A stretch of DNA of 64,000 nt from NCBI RefSeq assembly GCF_002575655.3, contig NC_053038.3, forward strand, positions 142,802,885-142,866,884, written 5' to 3'. Positions 24,338 through 34,725 of the stretch are shown here, piece by piece. Position numbers and translations under genes: made by a program. Numbering within the stretch: position 1 is the stretch's first letter; every line of letters begins with the position of its first letter. Below the pieces are notes generated by a model. It made no database searches. It saw nothing but the letters and a program-made list of their open reading frames with translations, and was not told the origin of the DNA. The stretch comes from Aegilops tauschii subsp. strangulata. Its lineage: Eukaryota > Streptophyta > Magnoliopsida > Poales > Poaceae.

Positions 24338-24856
24338 TGTTGAGGATATAACCCTTAGAGTCACCCGCCCAGGAGGGGCCGGGTTACGTCATAATGGTCA
24401 TCACGCGAAGCCCAGTACCAAGCTTGAAGACGGTGGGTCAATAATGGGCTTAAGACCCGGAGATGGCTTAAGGCCCGTAGTGATAAACCGCCGTATGGCA
24501 AGACTTGTAGTATAAGGCAAGAATAGTTAAGAGTCCGAGCCGGACACTGTTATGAGTCGGCCGGGACTCTGAGAGCCGCTGGGTGTCAACCTCTCTATAT
24601 AAAGGGATGACCCGGCGGCGGTTTGAGGGGAAGAAAGATCAGTCGATAACCAGGCAGGGCGGTTTAGCTCGTGGTGGTTGAAACCCTAAGCAATACAATC
24701 TCAAACTGGACGTAGGCTTTTACCTTCACCGTAAGGGGCCGAACCAGTATAACCCTCGTGTTCCTTGTCCCGCTTAACCCCTTTAAGCTTCCTAGCTGCG
24801 ATGGCTCCACGACTAAGTCCTAGCACGAGGCCATCTGACGTGACAATTCCACGACA
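24338..24856 (+). repeat. Element C 3' LTR
   Basis: 519 bp, matching 11830..12348 at all but about 12 positions. TATATAAA is at 24596..24603. It is followed by the TSD CAATC and the continuation of element A's integrase. Confidence 0.93.
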
Positions 24857-25747
24857 CAATCACTTGGCCGTTTGCAGTCTGGGGGCTTGATATGGTCGGG
24901 CCTTTCAAAAGGTCCAAGGATAAGAAGACCCACCTCTTGGTGGCGGTTGACAAGTTCATAAAGTGGGTTGAGGCAGAACCGGTTAGTAAGTGTGATGCAG
25001 CCACGGTGGTTCAGTTCATGAAGAAGGTGATATTTTGCTTTGATTTTCCACACAGCATTATAACTGACAATGGTACCAATCTGTCTAAAGGCGCCATGGA
25101 GGAATTTTGTCAACGAGAGCATATACGGCTTGATGTTTCATCAGTAGCTCACCCCCAATCCAATGGTCAAGCTGAGAGAGCCAATCAGGAAATCTTGAAA
25201 GGCATCAAGCCCCGGCTTTTGGTCCCTTTGCAACGGACGCCGGGTTGTTGGGTGGAGGAGTTACCCTCTGTGTTATGGAGCATCAATACTACTCCTAACA
25301 GGTCTACGGGTTACACGCCTTTCTTCATGGTTTACGGAGCCGAGGCGGTTCTCCCTAGCGACATCCGTCATGACTTGCCTCGAGTGGCGGCTTATATCGA
25401 GGCGGAAAATGAACAAGCACGTCAAGATGCTCTTGACTTGTTGGACGAACAACATGACATAGCAGCAGCTCGCTCGGCGATTTACCAACAAGACCTGCGC
25501 CGCTATCACAGCCGCCGGGTTAAGTCCAGGACCTTTCAGGAAGGTGATTTGGTGCTACGGCTCATCCAGGATCAAACAGATGCACACAAGCTATCCCCAC
25601 CTTGGGAAGGGCCCTTTGTGGTCAGCAAGAACTTGCACAACGGGTCATACTACCTCATCGATGTTCGAGAGCACAAAGATTCACGTAAGTCGGAGGAAGA
25701 CCCGCCGGCCGTGGAATATTGCTCATCTTCGGCCGTATTACACTTGA
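24857..25747 (+). pseudogene. Element A gag-pol pseudogene, integrase core to end
   Basis: This continues A's integrase directly after C's TSD: WPFAVWGLDMVGPF, then the catalytic-core signature with ITDNGT and HPQSNGQAERANQE, and the C-terminal KLSPPWEGPFVV motif. The three acidic catalytic positions look preserved here, unlike in C. Close to the end a small indel near 25700 shifts the frame relative to D, so the expected terminal LRPYYT-stop (TGA 25745..25747) is out of frame with the upstream reading. Confidence 0.9.
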
Positions 25748-26861
25748 GCCAACGGCTCTCATAATGTACATATTTCTATAGCCATGTATATATTATGATG
25801 AATAATAAAGCAGGACCTCTGTCCTTTTTCCCCTCCAAAGGTAAATGTGTCATTGTTATTTTCATTATGATATCACATGATCACTTGGAGGCTGATCCGG
25901 CTTATGATCGTATTCGAATCTAGCCGTTAAATATATGATCACTTGGGGGCTTCCTGTTCAAACATAGGTCGTATTCGAACCAAAGAGAACATAGCTGTCG
26001 ATACCCACTTGATTGGCATATTGCCGAGCTCACTGAGGAGTTTCTTGATCATATTTGAATCATAGCTCAACCCCCTTTGGGAACCGACGTGGATCGTATT
26101 CGAATCAGCGTCGTTAAACAACTTTCAAGGTCATTTGGGGGCTTCCTGTTCAAACATAGGTCGTATTCGAACCAAAAAGAACATAGCTGTCGGTACCCTC
26201 TTGATCGGCAATGCCAAAGCCACTGGGGGCTATATGATCGTATTCGAATCTTAGCTTAACCCCTTTGGGACGGTTCTCTGGTCGTATTCGAATCAGAAGC
26301 CTCCAAATTTTTGAAGTCTCTTTATTGCAAACAAGTTCTTTTGATCACTTCAAAAGTGTTCAAGGGTGGTTTTTATTCCACCGGTTTAACTTTGATCAAT
26401 AAACGTGATAGCACATAATAAACATTGTATGTGCTGGTGAACAGGAGTTGAGTTCTCAACCTCATTATTCGGGTTAAATAAACCGGAAGTGTACTTGAAG
26501 GATCACAGGTATGCTGTTATGGTTATCTCAAAGATATAATCGAGAACCGGTTTATTATGATTTTGATTCATATTCCGGGTTATATGTAAAATATATGACT
26601 CTCCATGCGGTAAGCCGCCAAGGGACTTGTGATTTGTTTTCTATGCAGGACAATTAAAGACAGCTCTTTAAACATAAGGAAAGCAGAGGATCAAGCATAA
26701 CACGGAAGCATATAAAGGGGCAGCCTAAACAGTGTTGAGCGCTACAAATGTGCGCAATGACATGACAAAATTAAGTATTTGTCCTACTCTATTACATGAC
26801 TCCCCGAGTCCAAACGGTGAGGCATTGTTTTGTAAGACATAACCATGAGCCGCCTGAGAGC
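25748..26861. repeat. Spacer with TCGTATTCGAA repeats (copy A)
   Basis: No gene. Perfect TCGTATTCGAA copies start at 25908, 25969, 26094, 26161, 26238 and 26282, with a degenerate copy at 26048. The block CTTGGGGGCTTCCTGTTCAA-AGGTCGTATTCGAACC occurs twice about 190 bp apart. It lies between the convergent gag-pol and antisense gene, as in C and D. Confidence 0.75.
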
Positions 26862-28666
26862 TCAAAGGTGCTGTTGGGTTGAAGCTTCCGGTTCATCCCT
26901 TTCCGCTCCTCCGGCTGTTTCCATGTCCTGGAAGGTTGATGATTTCCAGTCAATGCCACTCAAAGCTTCAAATTGAGCTTCGTCATCAATTAACCCGGCC
27001 GGGTCGACTTCAGGGGCGAAGGTATGCTTACGAGTTGGCGGAATCAGGCTGATTGCTTCATAACATGGTGTTGGGATCCTCTGATTCTCGGCGTCATAGC
27101 CCGGTTGATATTTGGTAAGATCTGTGTCATTACCAATCAGTGTGGCCACAGGGCGTACGCTCTTCACGCAAGCGGCGAAGTCTTTCTGGTCAAATGGGGT
27201 GCCGTCCTCCTTTAGACTTGGATACCCAAGGGCGATGTCAGCCGGGTCTAGCTTCGGTATAAACGCCTTGGCCTGGCTCAGAGCGGCTATGGCTCCGGCT
27301 CTTGCAGAAGCTCGTCTCAACTCTTGGAAGCGTTGAGGAAGTACGGCAAGCCGCCTGAGTACATCCGCCAGGTGAGTGGGAACTTCATTTGACAGAGCCA
27401 CAACGGCTAAGGCACGTTGTGACCCGGTGTACAGTTGTTCCACCAAGGTATAAACCGCCTTCAATTTTGTCAGCATGTTTTGATTAAGATTGGAGCTCCT
27501 AGGACCTGCATTGCAAAGTCAGGTAAGCTGATGACAATTGAGATGCTCTTTGGAAAAGATGTAAACTAGCTAAACACTTATAGAGTAACTTACCAAAGAT
27601 TGCGGAGACCATCTAAGAAACATGGCACTTTAAGCCGGATAGCTCGGCGGCTGTTTCAGCAAGAGTGGCCTCCGCTTGTTCGGCCCAGCTGAGCAAAGCC
27701 GTCTTTTCATCCGCCCAGGCTTTTCTCTCTGCTTCAAACTTTTTCTTCAGTTTCTCTTGAGCAGATACACTGAATTCAAACTTAGAGTTGGCCTTTTGGG
27801 TTTCATTTTCTTGAGTTTTCAGGCGGTTCTTTAAATCAGAGATCTTCGATTCAAATTGCTTGAAGGCGGCCTGTATAAATTCCGGGTCACAGTTAGGGTG
27901 ATTATAATGCAACATTAAGTCCCAAGCACTTTGCAAGCAAAGACACTTGGCACTTGGGGGCTAATGTATGCTGAAGAGCTTTATTTGCAGTGGTGGTTCA
28001 TGAAAATAAGTCCCAAGCACTTTGCAAGCAAAGGTACTTGGCACTTGGGGGCTAATGCATATTGCTGTTCAACTACTTGATTAAAACAAGGTAAGGACCG
28101 GTTCAGATATGCTGATTAAACCGGCCCTTGAGTGCTACCAATTAAGCCGGTTTTCTTGCAGTAATTACTAAGCCGGTATTAAGTCTACAACATATTTTAT
28201 CATAAGTAATAGACTTGGGGGTTGGCATGGTAAGAATAACTATGGAGTAAGCAAGAGAGTTATACCTCAGATTTTTGCTGTATTTGTTTCACCATGTCAA
28301 TCTCCAGATCCCGGCTGTTGTGCACTTGATTCACATAGCGAGAGACAATATCTTCAATACTCATATGAGCATAATCAGTGATGTCCAGCTTGGCCGGCGG
28401 CGCTCCAGAAGTTCTTCCTTGGCAGACCACTTGGCCAGCACGGTAGGTTGACCCGGTTCGACAAACTCAGTCCGGGTGATCTCAACGTCCGGGTCATCTG
28501 GCTGAGCCAAGCTGGGGATCTCCGGGTTCTCAAAACCTTCCATAGCTTGTTCAACAGTTGGAGCAGTGGTGGCATCAGGAGATGGTACAGCCGGCGGATC
28601 ATCAGCAGAGGCATCAGGAGCAGCCGTTCTGAGTTCCGGTTCAGCCAGGACCGGGTCTTCGGTCGG
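26862..28666 (-). pseudogene. Element A antisense gene, 3' part (exons 5 rest to 7)
   Basis: It contains the C-terminal exon (27476..26862 open, with VEQLYTGSQRALAVVAL), the coiled-coil exon (about 27873..27605, ending in TAG where C has CAG after HVS), and the downstream part of exon 5 (28666 to about 28265). A TAG and small indels show decay. Intron 5 carries a roughly 106-bp duplication of a CCCAAGCACTTTGCAAGC block (27906 and 28012). Element D is inserted at 28667 within exon 5; the rest of the gene continues from 41697 upward. Confidence 0.85.
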
Positions 28667-29201
28667 TGTCGTGGAATTGTCACGGCAGATGTCCTCGAGC
28701 TAGGACTTAGTCGTGGAGCCATCGCAACTAGGAAGCTTGAAGGGGTTAATGCGGGACAAGGAACACGAGGGTTTATACTGGTTCGGCCCCTTACGCTGAA
28801 GGTAAAAGCCTACATCCAGTTGAGGTGGTATTGATTAGGGTTACGATCACCAGGGAGCTAAACTGCTATGCCCGGCTTTCGATGAGATTGTTCTCGAGCC
28901 TAAACTGCTGCCGGGTCGTCCCTTTATATAGGGAGGATGACGCCCTGCAGCTCTCAGAGTCCCAGCCGGCTCATAAGAGTGTCCGGCTCATAAGAGTGTC
29001 CGGCTCGGACTCTCAACTATTCTTGCCTTACACTACAAGTTCTACCATAATAATGATTGTAACTACGGGCCTTAAGCCATCTCCGGGTCTTAGCCCATCT
29101 TTGGCCCACCGTCTTTAAGCTTGGCGCCGGGCTTCTGGCAATGACCATAGGAGTAACCCGGCCCCTCCTGGCGGGTGACTCTAAGGTCTATATCCTCAAC
29201 A
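28667..29201 (-). repeat. Element D 3' LTR
   Basis: 535 bp. It is 17 bp longer than the other LTR because the block CTCATAAGAGTGTCCGG is present twice in tandem near 28970..29003. TTTATATA (TATATAAA on minus) is at 28923..28930. The PPT-side sequence TTTGGGGCCTAA (minus) adjoins it at 29202. Confidence 0.93.
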
Positions 29202-30256
29202 TTAGGCCCCAAATTGATTTGAGCCGGCTCATGTCAATCTTCAACTCTTTCGACAGAAAAAATCTCCGGTTTACCATTCGTGTGAAGGCCATAACCCGGC
29301 GTGACGTCATCCTCTGGACTCCGGATAATCCGCCGTGACGTCATCTTCCACTAAGCCCTTTTTTACTCCACCAGATCCGCAATGGATCTTTGCTTTTACT
29401 GTCATCCCGAAAATCGAGGCGTTGTGGGGGGAGATAACCACGCCATGGTCTCCTTGATTCTCGCGCCCGCTTCACGAGCTCGCCTTATAAATAGGCCGGC
29501 CCGACGGGCTTCTCTGCCACCCTTCTTCCTCCTCGCGCCACTGCCTCTCTGCCTGAGCTCGCACTCCGCCGCCGTCACCTCGCCTCCGGTCTTCTTCAAC
29601 CTTGGCCGCTGCATCACCCTGACTCGGACCAGACAAACGGCGGCGACCCCCGCACCTTTTCAGCTCCGGTAAGTCCTGCTTGACCTGTAGAGTAGATCTG
29701 CCGTAGGATTTGCCCACGTTCTTCGTGTTCGTCGCCATTGTCCGCAAGCTTCGGTAGTTCTCATAGTTACTGCCCTTGTTTGATCTTAGATCTGCATAGA
29801 ATTAGTGCGGCGGCTGTTTGGCACTTATTTCAAATGCCAGTAGGTCTCTTTCCACTGCATAACGGCTTCGTTCGAGCTCAAGAACATCCGCTCGTCTGTT
29901 TCTAGGTCAGAAATTTTTCATTTCACCCGACCATTTTGATCCAAAAAAGTTACTGCAATGTGTGAAACCTGTTTTACCACACTTAGTAAAAAATTGCAAT
30001 CATTGAACCTTGGCGGTTTAAAGTTCCGGCTTAAAGAGAACCATGCTTCGTAGAATCCTCCGGCTTAGCTGTGATAAGGCCGTAGATAATCAATTTATTC
30101 TGAATGCCCATGCGGCTTAAATAACCCAATGTACCTGAGTATATACCATTAGTCCCCTTCATAAGCCGCCACCTTAGTTTTGAACTGTAGATCTCCTCCG
30201 GCTTACAATTAACCCGGACGTTTTTTCCTTTTTGTCATAGACTGCCGACTTTCACC
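29202..30256 (+). promoter_or_regulatory. Promoter and 5' leader of D's antisense gene
   Basis: Two perfect TGACGTCA sites at 29302..29309 and 29336..29343 (34 bp apart), TATAAATA at 29486..29493, a leader intron 29669..30240 (GTAAGTCC...TTTGTCATAG) and the ATG at 30257. Positions and spacing match those in C and A. The leader downstream of the TATA box is CT-rich and GC-rich. Confidence 0.7.
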
Positions 30257-33200
30257 ATGCCTCCCAAAGCTCCCATACTTGCAACTGGATGAGGTCCAAT
30301 GTGACCAACGAGACCCTAGCTGATTTTGTTAAATCAGGATATCTGCCCAAGAAAGACATCATGTCCTACCGTGCCCCTGACCCGTCAGAAGAGAGGCCAC
30401 AGCCAAAGGATGGGGAGGTAGTGATTTTTGCGGAACACATGATCCGGGCCTTCGCACCGCCCGGCTCAAAGTTTTTTAGGGACGTGCTCAACTTCTTCGA
30501 CTTGCGGCCTCAAGATATAGGACCCAACTCAGTGTCCAACATCTGCAATTTTCAAGTCTTCTGCGAGGTTTACCTTGGAGAAGAACCTAGTTTGCTGCTC
30601 TTCAGAGAGCTTTTTTATTTAAACCGTCAGAATGAGTGCGCCAATGGGCCAAGTCTGGAATTAGGTGGTATCTCCATCCAACGGTGTAGGGACTGCCTTT
30701 TCCCTTACGCAGAGCCGCCGAGCCACCCAAAGGACTGGAACATAACTTGGTTCTACTGCCAAGATACGTCCCCGGCTGATGAAAGCCCGCTACCTGACTT
30801 TCGCCCAACACGTCTGGAGCCGACTCACCCACTGTCGGACAAGCTAACTCAAGTGGAGCGCCAGCCTCTGCTCCCCACTATCAACAAGATCAAGGCTCTC
30901 CTGGGCAATGGTCTGAACGGAATCGACCTGGTCCGGGTCTGGATCTCATGGCGGGTGATCCCATTGAGCCGCCGCCCCGGCTTAATGTGTGAGTACACAG
31001 GACGAAAGGATGACCCTCAGAGACACAGCCGCAATGATCTTCCAGAAGAAGTTGCAGAGGAGATGACCAAGGCTCTGTTAAACGAGAGCCTGGCAGACTG
31101 CGGAAGGACCGGGTTAGCTCCCTTCTGCAAGACCAACCCAGCCCCAGCAGTAAGCCGCCGGCTTTAACCTTTTATCTACTTCTGCATGTAACCTTCATCT
31201 GAACCGTTTGAAGAATTCATCATTGTATTTTTCAGGCTGATGATAAGTTCTGGCGGGTCAAATATGACCATGAAACGGCCAAGAAGGCCAGGAAGGCGAA
31301 GAAAGCCGCCAAGAAAACTGCCCCTCGCAAGAAAGGGAGCAGGCCTACTGCCTCCGAGCTGATGCAACTAAGCGACAGCTCCGAGTCAGAGGTAACCCCT
31401 GAGTCTTTTAAGTCCTTAGTATATTCACTGTTTGTTTGCTGTCCGCCTTATCAATACTTGCTCATTGACAGGATGACACCGGCACCAGTAACCCGGTGGT
31501 TGAAGAGGTAAAGTCACTTTCCTCCGACTCGGAGCCCTTGCCACAGCTGAAAGTCCGAAGGGTAACCCGGAAAGTAAGCTTTTCACATCCTTTAGCTTAT
31601 CAAGACCCTCAATTTATTTTGAAGCGACAGGTACATGAAAGCCGGCGTCATACCCGGACCAACAAGGACACCGACCTCTCCGCCGGGTTACCCGACGCAA
31701 CAAGGAAGCGCTGAACTGAGGTTATTTCCCACTTGTACCCTTTTCATCCGTTGGCGGGTGTTATCCGTCAGCCACTCAATTCCTCTAACTCCAATTATCA
31801 GGAGACCTCCCCCTCTTCGGGCGACTCTATGCAGTCGAGTCTTCCGACTTTCAAGATCGCGCCCGGGTAATGACAACCATCTCATATTATATTTGTCTGT
31901 ACTTACTCTTTTTTGTGCTTAACATTTTTGTCCTTTCAGCGCCCAGGCAAAGCTCACCAAAAGAGCGAAGAAGACCAAGTCAGCCGGAGTGCCGGATTTG
32001 CCTGAACCGGAGGTGACGGCTCAAGAACCGTCAGCTGCCTCCGCCCCCGAAGCCACCACTCCAATTGATACGGCACCTGAGGCCACTGCCCCAACTACCA
32101 AGGCAACGACTGAAGCTTCTATTAACCCGGAGGCCTCCGGCTCGGCTCCACCAGCAGACGACCCGGACGTGGTAATCACCCGGACGGAGTTCGTTGAGCC
32201 GGGGAGACCTACCGTGCTGGCCAAGTGCTCCGCTAAGGGGGAGTTGCTGCCGCCCCACCGGGTGAACCTGGACCTCTCCGACTACACCAACTTGAGCATT
32301 GGAGAGCTCGTCTCTGGCTACATCAGCCAAGTGCACAAGAGCCGGGACGCAGAGGTCGCCATGGTGAACCAGATCCAGCAAAAATCTGAGGTATCATTCT
32401 GCTGTCCTCTTACTTACTGCATAGTTACCTTTGCCATGATAGCCCCCAAGTCGACGACTTATAAGTGAATATGTTGTAGACTTAGGTTCCGGCTTACTCG
32501 ATTGAGCCGGCAGTATGTAGATAGATACGTTCAATATGCATTAGCCCCCAAGTGCCAAGTGTCTTTGCTTGGAAAACTCTTGGGACTTATATAATGACTG
32601 TTAATAACCCGGAAATGTATGCAGGCTGTTGGCAAGAAGCTAGAAGCTGACCTTGTGGATCTCAAGAGCCGGCTGAAGACGCAGGAGATGGAGACCCGGA
32701 AGGCAAACGCCAAGTTTGTATCCAGTATCGCCGCTCAAGAGAAGCTGAAGACAGAATTTGATGCTGAGCGGAAAGCCTGGGCCGAAGAGAAGGCCGCACT
32801 GGTGACTCGGGCGGAAAAGGCGGAGAAGGCTCTCTCTGAGAAGACTGCCGAGCTCTCTGGCCTAAAGCGCCAGGTTTCCCAAATGGTGGCCGCCATCTTC
32901 GGTAAGTCGCCTCACCGGCTTTCATCAAGTTTAGAATGTTTACATCTCATGATAAATCCTTGTCGCCGGCTTATCTGATTCTGTTAAACAGGTCCCAGAA
33001 GCACCAACCTCAACCAGAGCGTGGTCACCAAGCTAAAGGCCGTGTATACCCTGGTGGAGCAGCTCTACACCGGGTCACAGCGTGCCTTAGCTGTGGTGGC
33101 CCTATCCAACGAGGTGCCGACTCACATGGCAGAAGTCCTGCGTCGGCTCGCCGTTCTTCCTCAGCGGATCCAAGAGCTGCGACGGGCCTCTGCGAGGGCC

Positions 33201-33635
33201 AGAGCGATCGCCGCACTGAGCCGGGCCAAGGCATTCCTGCCGGAGTTAGACCCGGCGAACATCGCCCTTGGCTATCCAAGCCTGAAGGAAGATGGCTCAG
33301 CTTTCGATCAGAAGGACTTCGCGGCTTGCGTGAAGGTGGTACGCCCGGTGGCCACCCTTATCGGGAACGACACAGATTTGACCAAGTACCAGCCGGGTTA
33401 TGATGCGGCTAATCAGAGGATTCCAACCCCTCGCTATGAAGCCCTCAACTTGATCCCGCCGGCTCGTCAGCACACTTTCGCCCCAGAGATTGACCCGGCC
33501 GGGTTAATTGACGAGGAAGCCCAATTCGAAGCTCTCAGCGGCATCGACTGGAAGTCATCAACCTTCCAGGTCTTGGGATCAGCCGGAGGAGAGGATAGGA
33601 ACGAGCCGGAGACTTCAACTCAGCGGACATCGTAA
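30257..33635 (+). pseudogene. Seven-exon antisense gene of element D, two lesions
   Basis: Exons: 30257..31149, 31236..31391, 31472..31573, 31631..31866, 31940..32390, 32625..32901, 32992..33635, all with GT-AG introns and lengths matching C exon by exon (exon 5 is 30 bases longer, exon 1 is 10 shorter). The 10-bp loss just after the ATG shifts the frame; an in-frame ATG at 30289 could bypass it, losing the first residues. A TGA at 31712..31714 in exon 4 replaces the CGG seen in C, a C-to-T change at a CpG. The remaining parts, including the Transposase_28-like exon 1, the basic exon 2, the coiled-coil exon 6 and the terminal exon, are open. The function is unknown. Confidence 0.85.
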
Positions 33636-34725
33636 CTCGGCTGGCGGTTTACCAAACAATGCTCCACCCTTTTAGACTTGACGAGTTTTGTAATAGAGTA
33701 GGTGCAACAGTTTATCTCTGCCGTGCCATCGTGCACGTACTGAATGCCAAGGTCTTTTGCAGTTGTCTCTTTGATGTTTCTCCGGGTCATAATCATCCCT
33801 TTGTTTTTCTCAACCTCAAAGAGGTGCCTTTAGGTAACCTGCATAGAAAGGCAAATCACAAGTCTCGAGGCGGTTTACCGCCCTGAGAATCAGGTGTTTT
33901 GGATAGATAACCCGGAATATGAATCAAAAAGGACTGGTCCTCAATTATATCCTTAACACAGCCGTAATAACACACTTAGCGGCCTGTAAGCATACTTCCG
34001 GTTTAGATAACCCGGGTAACAAGGTTGGTGTCTTAACTTCGATTTACTTGTCTTAATAACACCCATGGTGTTCAACTAACACTGTAAACCAAAGTTAAGC
34101 CGGCAAAGTGAGACTCGGCCGTACACATCTTGACATAATTAGAGTAAACTTGTGATAAAGCAGAAAAACTTAGGGGCTTCCGGTTCGAATACGACCAGAG
34201 ACCCGTCCCAAAGGGGTTAAGCTAAGATTCGGATACGATCATATAGCCCCCAGTGGGTGTGGCGATGCCAATCAAGAGGGTACCGACAGCTATGTTCTCT
34301 TTGGTTCGAATACGACCCAAGTTTGAACAGGAAGCCCCCAAGTGATTTTAAGAATTGTTTAACGACGCTGATTCGAATACGATCCACGTCGGTTCTCAGA
34401 GGGGTTAAACTATGATTCAAATATGACCAAAGGTAACCTCCCAATGAGCTCGGCGCTTTGCCAATCAAATGGGTATCGACAGCTATGTTCTCTTTGGTTC
34501 GAATACGACCCATGTTTGAACAGGAAGCCCCCAAGTGACTTTACCACTTACGGCTAGATTCGAATACGATCATAAACCGGATCCTCCTTTAAGTCACCAT
34601 GTAATCTTGCAATAAGAACAACACGTGCATATTTGGAGGAGAAAAAAGGACAGAGGTCCTGCTTTATTGCTTATCATAATATATACATGGCTGAGAGAAA
34701 TATGTACAACACGAGAGCCGGTGGC
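33636..34725. repeat. Spacer with TCGTATTCGAA repeats (copy D)
   Basis: No gene. Reverse-complement copies of the repeat block (GGTTCGAATACGACC and GATTCGAATACGATC) recur between about 34180 and 34575, in the two-unit arrangement also seen in A and C. It lies between the antisense gene's end and the gag-pol end. Confidence 0.7.

Larger units (their letters stand above)
11830..24856 (+). mobile_element. Element C: complete Tat-lineage gypsy element inserted in A's integrase
   Basis: 13,027 bp with 519-bp LTRs at both ends (11830..12348, 24338..24856) and the TSD CAATC at 11825..11829 and 24857..24861. It is in the same orientation and family as its host A, but its LTR starts TGTTGAGG and it is closer to D than to A. 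It carries a gag-pol with many stops and an intact seven-exon antisense gene. About 12 of 519 LTR positions differ by eye (about 2.3%), which at the usual grass LTR rate of 1.3e-8 per site per year would be about 0.9 million years. Confidence 0.95.
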
